The translations under genes were made by a program, and so were the position numbers. The notes beneath the pieces are model-generated. The model was not told the origin of the DNA, made no database searches, and saw only the letters and a program-made list of their open reading frames with translations. Source: Mesorhizobium prunaredense (lineage in GTDB: Bacteria; Pseudomonadota; Alphaproteobacteria; Rhizobiales; Rhizobiaceae). From it: 64,000 nt of DNA. The stretch lies in NCBI RefSeq assembly GCF_900156895.1, contig NZ_FTPD01000017.1, positions 106,094 through 170,093 of the forward strand. Reading direction: 5' to 3'. Shown piece after piece: positions 29,009 through 38,493 of this stretch (the stretch's first letter is position 1; every line of letters begins with the position of its first letter).

Positions 29009-29329
29009 TCAACTACAGGACTTGCCGCAGGAGCACTTCCCGCTCGCATTCGGATTGTCGAAGACAAAGCCGGAGGTTTCGAGACCCGTGACGAAGTCGA
29101 CGGCCATGCCGGCTACATGCGGCTGGGTGCCGGCGTCTACGAACACCTTGATCCCATCTGTCTCGATGATCGCGTCGCCCTCGCGCGGGACGCTCTCCAG
29201 GCCCATCGAGTATTTGAAGCCGGAGCAGCCGCCGGCCTCGACCATGATGCGAAAGCCTTCTGCCGGCTCACTAGCGGCGGAAAGAGCGGTCTTGACGGCG
29301 GCAACGGCCTTGTCGGTGAGCGTAATCAT
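29009..29329 (-). CDS. IscA/HesB-type iron-sulfur carrier
   Basis: A 106-residue A-type carrier that delivers Fe-S clusters. The three conserved cysteines are in GGCSGFKY and the terminal CSCGKSC. As in other nif-linked homologues it stands directly before nifS, and the pair is preceded by a sigma-54 promoter and a NifA site. Confidence 0.92.
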   Translation of the reverse strand: MITLTDKAVAAVKTALSAASEPAEGFRIMVEAGGCSGFKYSMGLESVPREGDAIIETDGIKVFVDAGTQPHVAGMAVDFVTGLETSGFVFDNPNASGKCSCGKSCS

Positions 29330-29372
29330 CGCTCGCTTTCTCCTCGGTGCGTGACACTTCGCGGATCACCGT

Positions 29373-29388
29373 GCATAGACCGTGCCAA
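29373..29388 (-). promoter_or_regulatory. sigma-54 promoter for the iscA-like/nifS unit
   Basis: The minus strand reads TTGGCAC-GGTCT-ATGC with correct GG-N10-GC spacing, about 44 bp before the iscA-like start. Confidence 0.8.
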
Positions 29389-29494
29389 TGGGAAAAAATC
29401 GTTTCCGGACAGTGCGACATCGCCAACGCGGCGACGATTCTGGTTCGGCTGTTGCCGCGAAGGCGTTGGGCAACCGACACGTATTGTCGGATTT

Positions 29495-29510
29495 GTCGAG
29501 ACAGCCACAA
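29495..29510 (-). promoter_or_regulatory. NifA upstream activator site for the iscA-like/nifS unit
   Basis: TGT-CGAGACAGCC-ACA, a perfect TGT-N10-ACA, about 109 bp upstream of the -24 element. Confidence 0.75.
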
Positions 29511-29651
29511 AGGGGGTGGGCTCAAGTTCCCTCTGAACTGGCTCGTAAGCCGGGTTTCCGAGACGCTTCGAGCAATTGGCACGACTTTTGAGCTCTTTTT
29601 GGCGAGGGCGAAGACGCCCGACCGATAGTATGCGCAAGCAGGGGTGAAGAC

Positions 29652-30713
29652 ATGCACCAGCGCGAGAAACCTTCGCCGGAGAGAATCCGGCGGGCACGCG
29701 AAGACAGCCCCAAAATCCGCGACCGCGATCTCGCCGCCCAATTGGGCATTTCGGAAGCGGAGCTTTTCGCGGCACATTGCGGTTTTGGCACGGTGCGCAT
29801 CCAGCCACGCGTTAATGATGTGCTAACCGGTCTCGAGGCGGTCGGCGAGGTGATGGCGCTGACCCGCAATGCCAGTGCCGTGCATGAGAAGATAGGCATC
29901 TACGATAAGGTGTTCACCGGCAAGCATCACGCCATGGTGCTCGGCAATGACATTGATTTGCGCATCTTCCCGAACCTGTGGGCACATGGCTTTGCCGTCG
30001 AGACTCGCGATGGCGGGGAGATCCACCGCAGCCTGCAATTCTTCGACGCCGCAGGCGAGGCAGTGCACAAGGTGCATCTGAGACCGTTCTCCAACCTCTA
30101 TGCCTATCAAAAACTGACAGACGAGCTCCAATCCTCGAACCAGGAGCCGATCGTGTCGGTTAAGGGGAGGTCAGCCGAAAATGACGCAAGGATTCCGGAC
30201 CAAGCCGCTACGGTCGATGACCTACGGGAGCACTGGAGTCGGCTGACCGACGTGCACCAGTTCTTCGGCATGCTGAAGGCCCTGAACCTGAGCCGCCGCC
30301 AGGCGGTGCGCATGGTCGGCCAGGATTACGCCTGGCTGCTCGACAATGCTGCCGTTAGCGCCATGTTCCATCGTGCGGCCGAGGACGAGATGCCGATCAT
30401 GTGCTTCGTCGGCAATCGTGGCTGCATCCAGATTCATTCCGGCCCTATCAAGTCGGTCAAGCAGATCGGGCCTTGCATCAATGTGCTCGACGAGACTTTC
30501 CACCTGCATCTCAGGGCCCACCACATCCGTGAGGTTTGGGCCGTGCGCAAGCCGACCAGGGACGGTCACGTCACGTCACTCGAAGCCTATGGCGCTAACG
30601 GCAAGATGATCATCCAGTTCTTCGGGACGCGCAAGGAAGGCGAACCCGAGCGCCACGACTGGCGGCTACTGGCCGAGAACCTGCCGCGCATTCCCCGTTC
30701 AACCGCCGCTTGA
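29652..30713 (+). CDS. hmuS: HmuS/HemS-type hemin-handling protein
   Basis: Cytosolic heme-binding or heme-degrading factor of the HmuS/ChuS family, 353 residues, made of two similar halves. Marks include RDRDLAAQLGISEAELFAA, VHEKIGIYDKV, RSLQFFDAAGEAVHKVHL and the second-half RGCIQIHSGPI. It starts after GGGGTGAAG. The following hmuT is broken and no hmuUV is present here, so it is an orphan of a heme-uptake operon. Confidence 0.92.
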   Translation: MHQREKPSPERIRRAREDSPKIRDRDLAAQLGISEAELFAAHCGFGTVRIQPRVNDVLTGLEAVGEVMALTRNASAVHEKIGIYDKVFTGKHHAMVLGNDIDLRIFPNLWAHGFAVETRDGGEIHRSLQFFDAAGEAVHKVHLRPFSNLYAYQKLTDELQSSNQEPIVSVKGRSAENDARIPDQAATVDDLREHWSRLTDVHQFFGMLKALNLSRRQAVRMVGQDYAWLLDNAAVSAMFHRAAEDEMPIMCFVGNRGCIQIHSGPIKSVKQIGPCINVLDETFHLHLRAHHIREVWAVRKPTRDGHVTSLEAYGANGKMIIQFFGTRKEGEPERHDWRLLAENLPRIPRSTAA

Positions 30714-30714
30714 G

Positions 30715-31460
30715 GTGAGGCCGATACATATTGATTTCCGTTTTCGCTCGGCGTCCGCGCCGCTACTCTGGATTTTGCTGGCCACCAGTCTGCCTGCCGA
30801 GGCGGCCATTGAGGGCACAGCTGTCTTTTGCGGCCCGCCGCGGATCGCCTCGATCGGAGGCGCCATTCCCGAGGGCGCCATCGCGCCCGGCGAGGATCGC
30901 ATCATTGCTCCCGTTGCGATGGGTCACAACCGAAACTCCGCGGTAAAGCAGCCCAATGTAGGCAAATGCATCAGCTGCCCGCGGAGGGGCATATTGTCGG
31001 TCAATTGTCCAACATCCCAGTCCTGTACGGCAGCGGGCGGGAGGAATTGTTCGAAGTGAAGTCGATTGGTCCCTCCGTCAAGTTTCCAGAGGACGGCCTC
31101 CACAAAGGCATCCTCGAATTATCCTTCGCCGGCAACGTCCTCCCCGTCTAATGCCAAGCCCGAAAAGCTAGCGTCCGACACGGATGCAAAGCTGAACACG
31201 GCCCAAAGCAGCCGCATCATCAAAGAACGGTTAGCGCATCCTGTTCGCGCTATCGGCACAGCGCGGCTAGATTCTTGCCAAGAGCACCAGCACAGCAGTC
31301 AACCGCCGGGTTGCCGGTGCGACCAGTGCGGTCGAGGATTTCTCCGGCTACCAGCAGATACCCGACGAGGCGATCGCCATCGCCAGGCCGATGTGATCCT
31401 GACGCAAAAGAATGTGGGGCTGCCGATCTCGGCAATGAGCTATTTGCGGGCGCCCTGATG
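30715..31460 (+). pseudogene. hmuT: Decayed hemin-binding protein HmuT
   Basis: A GTG immediately after hmuS opens a frame with a signal-peptide-like segment (APLLWILLATSLPAEAA) and RIASIGGAIPEG, the HmuT start. The frame then breaks. Later pieces in other frames read FSGYQQIPDEAIAIARP and DVILTQKNVGLP, matching the middle of HmuT. Several frameshifts and deletions make a functional product impossible. Confidence 0.7.
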
Positions 31461-31933
31461 GGTCGGCGCAGGCCGACGTGGGCCTTCTTCTTGCTATAGG
31501 CGCGGCCGATCGCGGCCCCGATCTCCGGCTCGCGCAGCCGCTCGACGGCAATCCAATCCATCTCGCGCAAGAGATCGGGATCCGGAGCCTTCTCCACGAG
31601 CGCGTCGGTTCACCACGCCGTCGGTCATCATCGTCCTTCGAATTAGTTGGGTCAGCAACCCGACCTTACCGACGAAGTGTCGATGACGACGCGAAGCCGC
31701 TCGCTCGCTACAGCGCTTGTGGAGGGCGCGCTCGCGAGCGGTTCGCTACCGCCGAGCTACACCCTCTCTCGCAGGTGACCTCGTTCGATACTTAGCCTCT
31801 TTCACTCGGTAGCTTTCTGTTCCGCAAACCTTGTCGTGTCTGGAACGGTCATGAATGTCGAAATCCCTACCAAGGGTAGCCTCAGAAGGGCCGCTACAAC
31901 GGAGATATGAGCAGCGCCAATGGTGCGCTTATT
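31461..31933. other. Gene-free stretch before the P450 promoter
   Basis: No coding family or RNA gene recognised. A near-match to a NifA site, TGT-CGTGTCTGGA-ACG, occurs about 100 bp before the P450 sigma-54 promoter. Confidence 0.4.
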
Positions 31934-31950
31934 CGGCACGCAATTTGCTC
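31934..31950 (+). promoter_or_regulatory. sigma-54 promoter for the P450-nifQ unit
   Basis: CGGCACG-CAAT-TTGCT with exact GG-N10-GC spacing, about 110 bp before the P450 ATG. Only the first base differs from the consensus TGGCACG. Confidence 0.75.
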
Positions 31951-32058
31951 GATATTGTCATCGGAGGCGATGTCGGCAGTGCGTTGCGGAGCCCAGCGGT
32001 GACGAACAGCCTTGCGATCTCAGTCGAGCGCGTAAACGCCTGAACGCAGGAGAACCAA

Positions 32059-33276
32059 ATGGCGACCAACCCGATTCCAGATCATGTCCCGCCGGAAATG
32101 GTGGGCGACTTCAACCTTTTTGCGTCGCCAGGCATGTCACCGACGCCCAACGGCGACCCGCACGCAGCCGTCGCTTGCGTGCATGCCGGACCGCGAATCT
32201 TTTATTCGCCCTGGAACACGCGTACCGGGCAGGGTGCTTGGGTCATCACTCGCGCCGCAGATCAGCGCCGGGTGCTGCAGGAGACCGAAAACTTTTCCAG
32301 TCATCGCAACATCTTCGCATCTGCGCTGGGCGAAGACTGGCCGACGATCCCGCTCGAACTCGATCCCCCTTCCCATGCAGTCTTTCGCTCATTGCTCAAT
32401 CCGCTCTTTTCGCCGAAGCGTGTAACGGAACTGGAGCCCGCCATCCGCGAGCGAGCGATAACGCTTATCACGAGGATCGCCTCGTCGGGCACAAGCTGCG
32501 ACGCGATGAAGGATTTCGCCTACCCTTTCGGAGTCAGCATCTTCCTTCGCTTCATCGGACTGCCGGAGCACCGTCTTGAGACGTTTGTTGCCTGGGCGAA
32601 AGATCTGCTCCACGGCGATGATGTGAGACGGCCGGCGGCGGCTCGGACGATTGTGGCGTTCGTGGACGAGCTGGCGGCGATGCGCCGCAAAAAGCCCGCC
32701 GACGATTTCATGAGCTTCATTGTGCAGGCGCAGGTCGAGGGCCGCGGGCTGACAGACGAGGAGATCCGTGGCATTGGCGTGCTCGTTTTGGTGGCGGGGC
32801 TCGACACGGTCGCTACAGCCATAGGCTTTGACTTGGCCTATCTCGCGCGAAACCTGGAAGATCAGGAATTGCTCCGAAAAGAACCGGACCGGATCGTGCG
32901 CGCAGCCGAAGAACTGCTGCGCGCCTTTCCGAGCGTCCATATGATCCGCGTGGCACGGAAAGATATCGACTTCGAAGGCGCGCCGATCCGCAAGGGGGAC
33001 TTTGTTTCCTGCGCCACGATGATTGCAAATCGTGACCCGGCGGAATTCGAAGCCCCCAACACGGTCGATCTGACGCGAGAAGGCATCCGCCACGCCTCCT
33101 TTGGCTATGGTCCCCACCGTTGCCTTGGCTCACATCTCGCCCGGCGGGAAATTGTCATTGGCCTGGAGGAGTGGCTGGCGCGCCTGCCGCCCTTTCGGAT
33201 CAAGGAGGGAACGGCACCCATCACCCATGGCGGCCAACTGTTCGGGATAGAAAATCTGATCCTGGACTGGGCCTAA
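32059..33276 (+). CDS. Cytochrome P450 (CYP127-like)
   Basis: A soluble 405-residue P450. The heme loop FGYGPHRCLGSHLARRE holds the cysteine ligand, the I-helix shows VAGLDTVAT and the K-helix EELLRAFP. GGAG precedes the ATG. The next gene encodes a 3Fe-4S-type ferredoxin and the third is nifQ, so this is a P450/redox-partner pair in a nif transcript. It resembles the symbiotic-plasmid P450 y4vG/CYP127A1 of strain NGR234 (from memory). The substrate is unknown. Confidence 0.92.
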   Translation: MATNPIPDHVPPEMVGDFNLFASPGMSPTPNGDPHAAVACVHAGPRIFYSPWNTRTGQGAWVITRAADQRRVLQETENFSSHRNIFASALGEDWPTIPLELDPPSHAVFRSLLNPLFSPKRVTELEPAIRERAITLITRIASSGTSCDAMKDFAYPFGVSIFLRFIGLPEHRLETFVAWAKDLLHGDDVRRPAAARTIVAFVDELAAMRRKKPADDFMSFIVQAQVEGRGLTDEEIRGIGVLVLVAGLDTVATAIGFDLAYLARNLEDQELLRKEPDRIVRAAEELLRAFPSVHMIRVARKDIDFEGAPIRKGDFVSCATMIANRDPAEFEAPNTVDLTREGIRHASFGYGPHRCLGSHLARREIVIGLEEWLARLPPFRIKEGTAPITHGGQLFGIENLILDWA

Positions 33277-33318
33277 ACCTAGCCCGGCCTGAGCCGGGCA
33301 CAGACGTTGGAGGTCGCC

Positions 33319-34221
33319 TTGCGCATCATCGTTCACCAAGCCAGATGTCAGGGTCATGCGCAATGCGCGGCGCGAGCGCCGGCAGTCTTCAAGCTGGATG
33401 AGGCGGGTTACATCCTCGCCGGTGACATTGAGGTTGCGGACGGGGAGCAACTGCTTGCGTCGGATGGAGTGCGATCCTGCCCCGAACTTGCGCTGGAAAT
33501 CGACGATCCACCCGCTGCGCGAATCGCTTCGGAGGCCACCCCCAAACCGAAGACAGAGGTCCCGGAGCACGTCAGAACCGCCGAATTTGCGACAGACCCG
33601 ACGGGCCAAGCGAAAATCGTCGAACTGCTCGACCGCGAGGCGATCCGCGACTGCCTCTATCGGTATTGCCGCGGGACAGACCGCGCCGATGAGGCGATGC
33701 TGCGCAGCGCGTACTGGCCCGACGCCCATGACAGCCACGGGCCGTATCGCGGCCCGGCCGAGGGCTTCATTCGGTTTGCGCTCGATGTCTTCAAGACCGG
33801 ACCGCGCAACATCCATCAGATCACGAACATCCTGATCGAATTCATCAGCGCGGCAGAGGCCGCAGTCGAGAGCTATTTCACCGCGCTGCAACGCGGACCG
33901 GACCAAGACGGAGAAGTACGCCAGATGCTTCTATGCGGGCGCTACTGCGATCTGTTTCAAAAGAGGCAAGGGGAGTGGCGGATCGCCGAACGGACCGTTG
34001 TCTACGATTGGATCGAGGAGCAGATCCCACCGGCGGTGCTTGACGCAGAACGGTTCGGCCCGCGACAGCCGACTGGAGCACCGTATCCGGACGATCCGGT
34101 CTACGCGCTCGGGAAGCGTCGCATTGCTTCTGGCGACAATGCCTTCGCAGCTTCGCAACGGGAGGGCCGCATCAGTGGGACCACGGACCATGACATCTTT
34201 GCAGCGGAAGAGCGACCATAG
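33319..34221 (+). CDS. Ferredoxin fused to SnoaL-like domain
   Basis: Residues 1-65 form a P450-type ferredoxin: CQGHAQC, then APAVF and a last cysteine in [10 protein letters not shown]. After a linker, residues about 105-240 resemble the SnoaL/NTF2-like cone fold ([29 protein letters not shown], then [10 protein letters not shown]). The TTG at 33319 has GGAGG just upstream; a TTG at 33307 is also in frame. The fusion suggests electrons for the neighbouring P450 plus a second catalytic or binding step on one chain. No published function is known to me. Confidence 0.85.
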   Translation: MRIIVHQARCQGHAQCAARAPAVFKLDEAGYILAGDIEVADGEQLLASDGVRSCPELALEIDDPPAARIASEATPKPKTEVPEHVRTAEFATDPTGQAKIVELLDREAIRDCLYRYCRGTDRADEAMLRSAYWPDAHDSHGPYRGPAEGFIRFALDVFKTGPRNIHQITNILIEFISAAEAAVESYFTALQRGPDQDGEVRQMLLCGRYCDLFQKRQGEWRIAERTVVYDWIEEQIPPAVLDAERFGPRQPTGAPYPDDPVYALGKRRIASGDNAFAASQREGRISGTTDHDIFAAEERP

Positions 34222-34297
34222 CGACCCCACCGACACCCTGCAGGGGTGAAGATGCGGCCGGCGGGTTGCCTTTCTGCCCTGCGACGGAGACGGGACC

Positions 34298-34930
34298 ATG
34301 TCCGCCCATAACGATGCATGTGTCCGCGCAGGCCAATACCCCGCCATTGAGCCGGAGAAGGGGTTCGACGAACATGTCCTTGCCTGCGTTCTCTCGTGTG
34401 CGCTCAAGGAGGTCGAGGATGGCGAAGCGACAGCGACGGAGTCAACAGGCCTTTCCCTTGCCGAGCTGCGCGAGGTCCTGCCCCGCAGTTTGTCCGCCAC
34501 CGCTATGGCAACCTTCGCCTTGGAAGACGTCAGCGATCCTGAGCCGGGCATGGAGGAAGAACTTCTGCGCGGCCTGCTGCTGGCGCATGCCCGGCCGGGG
34601 GACCCGGCGAGCGGCCGCTTCGCTAAGATTGTCGCCCGGCGCGCCATGCGCGACGACCATCTGTGGCAGGACCTTGGTCTTGTCAATCGGGCCGAGCTCA
34701 ACCGCCTGCTTGCCATCCATTTTCCGATGCTGGCGGCTGGCAATACCCAAAACATGAAATGGAAGAAGTACTTTTACCGCAAACTCTGTGAGGCCGAGGG
34801 GTTTTCGCTATGCACTGCGCCCAATTGCCGGGAATGTAGCGATTTCGACAGTTGCTTCGGACCGGAGGACGGCGAATGTGAAGAACGCGTCACACTGATT
34901 CAAGGGCCGCTTTTCGTCACGAGTCCTTGA
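34298..34930 (+). CDS. nifQ: NifQ, molybdenum donor for FeMo-co
   Basis: NifQ supplies molybdenum for cofactor assembly on NifE/N. The C-terminal motif is complete: MKWKKYFYRKLCEAEGF followed by C-X4-C-X2-C-X5-C. Length 210 is normal. It is the third gene after the P450 promoter. Its last 14 bases overlap the end of convergent rpoN. Confidence 0.95.
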   Translation: MSAHNDACVRAGQYPAIEPEKGFDEHVLACVLSCALKEVEDGEATATESTGLSLAELREVLPRSLSATAMATFALEDVSDPEPGMEEELLRGLLLAHARPGDPASGRFAKIVARRAMRDDHLWQDLGLVNRAELNRLLAIHFPMLAAGNTQNMKWKKYFYRKLCEAEGFSLCTAPNCRECSDFDSCFGPEDGECEERVTLIQGPLFVTSP

Positions 34931-36323
34931 GGCTTTGATCGCCGTTGCGCCACAAGCGCTTTTCCCGGCGCCGCTGTATGGAGGAGGGGATATTCATCGC
35001 CTCGCGATATTTGGTGACGGTGCGGCGAGCGAGATCGATGCCGCATTCCTTGAGCCGGTCAGCGATGTCATCGTCCGAAAGCACGCTATCAAACGATTCT
35101 TCGGCGACCATCGCTTTGATCCGATGGCGAACAGCTTCGGCGGAGTGCGCGTCACCGCCTTCGCAGGAGGCGATCGCGACAGTGAAGAAATACTTCAGTT
35201 CGAACACCCCGCGTGGGGTAACCATGTACTTGTTCGACGTCACCCGGCTTACAGTCGACTCGTGCATGTTGATCGCGTCAGCGACCGTCCTGAGATTGAG
35301 GGGGCGTAGGTAGTCGACGCCATATTGCAGAAAGGCATCCTGCTGGCGCACGATTTCAGTTGCAACCTTCAGGATCGTCTTTGCGCGCTGATCGAGGCTG
35401 CGGATTAACCAGTTCGCGTTTTGCAAGCATTCGTTGAGAAATGTCATGTCTTTCGATTTTTTGGCGGCTCGGCTTGAAACCTCCGCGACATAGCTCTGGT
35501 TGATCAGCACCTTGGGCAGCGTGTTCGGATCAAGTTCGATCTGCCATCCACCTCCGTGCGCAGGCATAACCCAGACGTCCGGTATGACGCATTCCGGCGT
35601 CCCCGATTGGAATGTGTTTCCGGGCTTGGGGTCGAGCGCACGGATTTCCTGCAGCATGTCGAGAAGATCCTCTTCATCGACGCCGCAACGCAGCTTCAGT
35701 GTCTGAAAATCGCGTCGCGCAAGCATTTCAAGGTTGGCAACCAAAACCGCCATCGCCGGGTCAAACCGGTTTCGTTCGCGCAACTGTATCTCAAGACATT
35801 CGCTGAGCGTTCGTGCGAAAATTCCCGGTGGATCGAGGTGCTGCAAGATACCCAGAACTCGTTCCACATCGGCCAGCCCGACGTTTAGGTTCCCAGCCAG
35901 GTCCGAAGCACTTACCTGAAGGTAGCCAGTGTCATCCAGATGACCGGCAAGCTGATTAGCAATCAGCCGCTCGTGCGGTGTGAAGGCAGTGAGGGAGATC
36001 TGACGAGCGACATGGTCGTGCAACGTTTCGGCTAAGGCAACAAACTCCTCGAAGGCAGGACGATCACCCGGCGCGGTGTTGGTCGCGTTCGACTGGGATT
36101 TCCCTTGCCTGGGCAGGTCCGGGGACCCAGCCCAGCTCGGTCCTTCAACTTCGCCAGGCCCCTCGTCGTTTGGCGCAGGCTCCAGAAGCGGATTCTTCTC
36201 GAGCTCCTGGTCCACGAATTGATGCAGTTCGGCATGCGTCAGTTGCAGCAAGCGAATCGACTCGATGAGTTGAGGCGATGCTGCAAGAGACTGTTTCTGA
36301 AGTAAGCCAAACGATGATTTCAT
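34917..36323 (-). CDS. rpoN: RNA polymerase sigma-54 factor RpoN
   Basis: A 468-residue sigma-54. The N-terminal activator-binding region (QKQSLAASPQLIESIRLLQLTHAEL, here split by reading) is Q/L-rich; the DNA-binding RpoN box ARRTVTKYRE is perfect at 432-441. It follows prxS in the same direction after 166 bp, like the prxS-rpoN2 pair of Rhizobium etli. This is probably a symbiosis-specific second RpoN. No -24/-12 element was seen before it. Confidence 0.95.
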   Translation of the reverse strand: MKSSFGLLQKQSLAASPQLIESIRLLQLTHAELHQFVDQELEKNPLLEPAPNDEGPGEVEGPSWAGSPDLPRQGKSQSNATNTAPGDRPAFEEFVALAETLHDHVARQISLTAFTPHERLIANQLAGHLDDTGYLQVSASDLAGNLNVGLADVERVLGILQHLDPPGIFARTLSECLEIQLRERNRFDPAMAVLVANLEMLARRDFQTLKLRCGVDEEDLLDMLQEIRALDPKPGNTFQSGTPECVIPDVWVMPAHGGGWQIELDPNTLPKVLINQSYVAEVSSRAAKKSKDMTFLNECLQNANWLIRSLDQRAKTILKVATEIVRQQDAFLQYGVDYLRPLNLRTVADAINMHESTVSRVTSNKYMVTPRGVFELKYFFTVAIASCEGGDAHSAEAVRHRIKAMVAEESFDSVLSDDDIADRLKECGIDLARRTVTKYREAMNIPSSIQRRREKRLWRNGDQSLKDS

Positions 36324-36489
36324 GGTCAGTTCATTTTCAACGAAGCTCTTGGCCGTGGCTAACTGGATCTCTCGCAGGTCGAGGCTTCTAACGCGTCACA
36401 TCGACCTCAAACGATGCGCCTTAGAGTTTCGCCTTTCGTGCACGGTCTCGCCCAAAAACGCCGCTGCACATGGTCGATCCTGCACCAGA

Positions 36490-37023
36490 TCATGCAACGG
36501 CCCTCAATGTTTGAAGGACGTTCTGCGGGGATGAGACGCCATAGGGGTCGGTCTCGCAGTTGTCGGAGAAACCTTCCTCCTCAAACCACTGCTCCACCAC
36601 ACCATTATTGACCAGAGCCGCGTAGCGCCACGAACGCATACCGAAACCCAGATTGTCCTTGGCAACCAGCATGCCCATTTTGCGCGTGAACTCGCCTGAC
36701 CCATCCGGGATCAACTCGACTTTCTGCAGCTCCAAGGACTTCCCCCATGCATTCATGACAAAGGCATCGTTGACGGAGAGGCAGTAGATCGCGTCAATCC
36801 CCTCCTTCTTAAATTCGTCATAGAGATCTTCGAAATTTGGCAGTTGGTAGGTCGAGCAGGTCGGGGTGAAAGCGCCAGGCAGCGAGAACAGGAGGACGCG
36901 CTTGCCGGCAAAGTAGTCGTCGGATGTCCTTTCTTCCCAGCGGTATGGATTTGGCCCCGGGACTGAATCATCGCGAACACGCGTGAGAAACGTGACGAAG
37001 GGCACCTTCTTTTGACCGGTCAT
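36490..37023 (-). CDS. prxS: Atypical peroxiredoxin PrxS
   Basis: A 177-residue peroxiredoxin of the Prx5/hybrid type that reduces peroxides, with the peroxidatic cysteine in PGAFTPTCSTYQ (C56) and FTRKMGML. The start at 37023 follows AAAGGAG. The frame stays open upstream for over 200 codons, but that part is low-complexity and carries the 78-bp repeat, so it is not included. It precedes rpoN, as in R. etli, where it protects bacteroids (recalled). Confidence 0.92.
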   Translation of the reverse strand: MTGQKKVPFVTFLTRVRDDSVPGPNPYRWEERTSDDYFAGKRVLLFSLPGAFTPTCSTYQLPNFEDLYDEFKKEGIDAIYCLSVNDAFVMNAWGKSLELQKVELIPDGSGEFTRKMGMLVAKDNLGFGMRSWRYAALVNNGVVEQWFEEEGFSDNCETDPYGVSSPQNVLQTLRAVA

Positions 37024-37118
37024 TTCAACTTGCTCCTTTAGAAAAAACTGCCGCACTGGACTGGGCTGGCGCACTACCGCGCTGGGGTCCTGTGCCGGGC
37101 GCGAGATGATGCGGGGAC

Positions 37119-37274
37119 GCGGCTCCCGATTCATGGGAACGGTCCAGCTCCAGATCTTTCTCACCCGAACGGCATCGACGTGAGGGATGAGGGGACGCGG
37201 CACCCGATGCATGGGTACGGTGCGGCTCCAGATCTTTCTCACCCGAACAGTGTCGATGTGAGGGATGAGGGCAC
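37119..37274. repeat. Tandem duplication, 78-bp unit
   Basis: Two imperfect copies lie end to end (37119-37196 and 37197-37274). Both contain CAGATCTTTCTCACCCGAAC and GTGAGGGATGAGG. The unit length is a multiple of three, so the prxS frame stays open through it. It lies 100-250 bp upstream of prxS. Confidence 0.75.
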
Positions 37275-38493
37275 CTTCGAGTGGCTCGATCCGTCTTGCC
37301 GCGACTACGGCGCCGGAGCCGGCATGGATCACCCACTGCTCGTGCCCGGGGTGAAACTCTTGGCAACCGGAAATGCCAGGAGCGGGAAGCGGGATAAGCA
37401 TATGAGTCGCAATTGTGAGTCTCCACGCCGCAGACCGGCGTGGCTGAACTGGTTCAGCGTATTGGCTGGACTTGCCTATTTCCGGCCGACGTGGGCTCTG
37501 GCGAAATTTTGAGGAGCCTCTTGGATATCCACATGCTGATGCGAACCGGTACACGGCAAGTGCGCGAGCATCATCTGGCATGTCCACATCGGGCTTCCTC
37601 CGCAAAGCGGCTTCCGAGGACGAATCTGCAATCCGGACGACGTCCCGGTCTTCAGCGACGACGACCACCGCCGCGTTTGTCGATCGTTTAGAGCTTCGCG
37701 TGCCAGCCATGGTGCGGAAGTCGCTTTCTTCGTGGTTCAATGCGCTCTAAGCACGAGTAGCAAGCGGCATGCCATCTCCGATGAAGCTGCTTCTGCACCA
37801 ACCCTTTCGCTTCGGGGACGACGTCTTCGGCAAGCCGATGCGCGCTATAGCCGTCACGTCATCACACTGAACAAAAGTCCTGTGTAGCGCGGATACCAGC
37901 GCTCCCCATCGCATGGGAAAGTGCGAAGCAGGCAGGCCAGGCCGATGCACTGTCCGCATACCGGCGGCACGGCATAGCGCCTGCCGCTAGCGTATTATTG
38001 CGTGCTGGGGCACAGCTATCGCGATCATACGACTCGCGCAGCGATCATGAGCGCGCGCGCTTTCGCACCCTGATCCGGAATGGGTGAGCATCGAACTCGG
38101 CTCCGGTGGGACGATCACAAACTTGAGGCCCGATTTGCTCTTGGCGAGCGTCTCTATCGGGACCTTCTTGTGTCCGAAATTTAACAAAAAATGTCGGGAC
38201 TCACCGAAAGTCGCAAAGCGGGGTCCGGTTAACGGCAGGTGGAAGCGGAACGGACCGCCCGTCCGGCACGCGAATTGCTTCGATCGTCTCGTCGTTGAAT
38301 GTCGGCAGGGCGTCGGGCAGGACCCGGAGAACCCAACGAGACCGCGCTCGATGCTCGCCACCGCGAGAACCCAGCCACACCTGCGATCCAAGCCACTGCC
38401 CGCCCTGCCAGGGCACCTCCCAGATCGCGCCTCGGTCTGCCAAGCTGGTTGGAGACCACAACATGCGGCGAGCAGGCCGGACCATTTCGACAT
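37275..38493. other. Gene-poor stretch between prxS and the effector-like gene
   Basis: About 1.2 kb with several overlapping open frames on both strands, none matching a family I recognise. No tRNA or IS end is evident. Confidence 0.35.

Noticed and set aside
36490..37740. A 416-codon fusion of an N-terminal domain to peroxiredoxin
   Set aside because: The extra 239 codons are low-complexity, contain a tandem DNA repeat and match no domain, while a strong ribosome site stands before the normal peroxiredoxin start.
37987..38493. 168-codon minus-strand frame downstream of the effector-like gene
   Set aside because: No recognised family; composition looks like a shadow frame in non-coding sequence.
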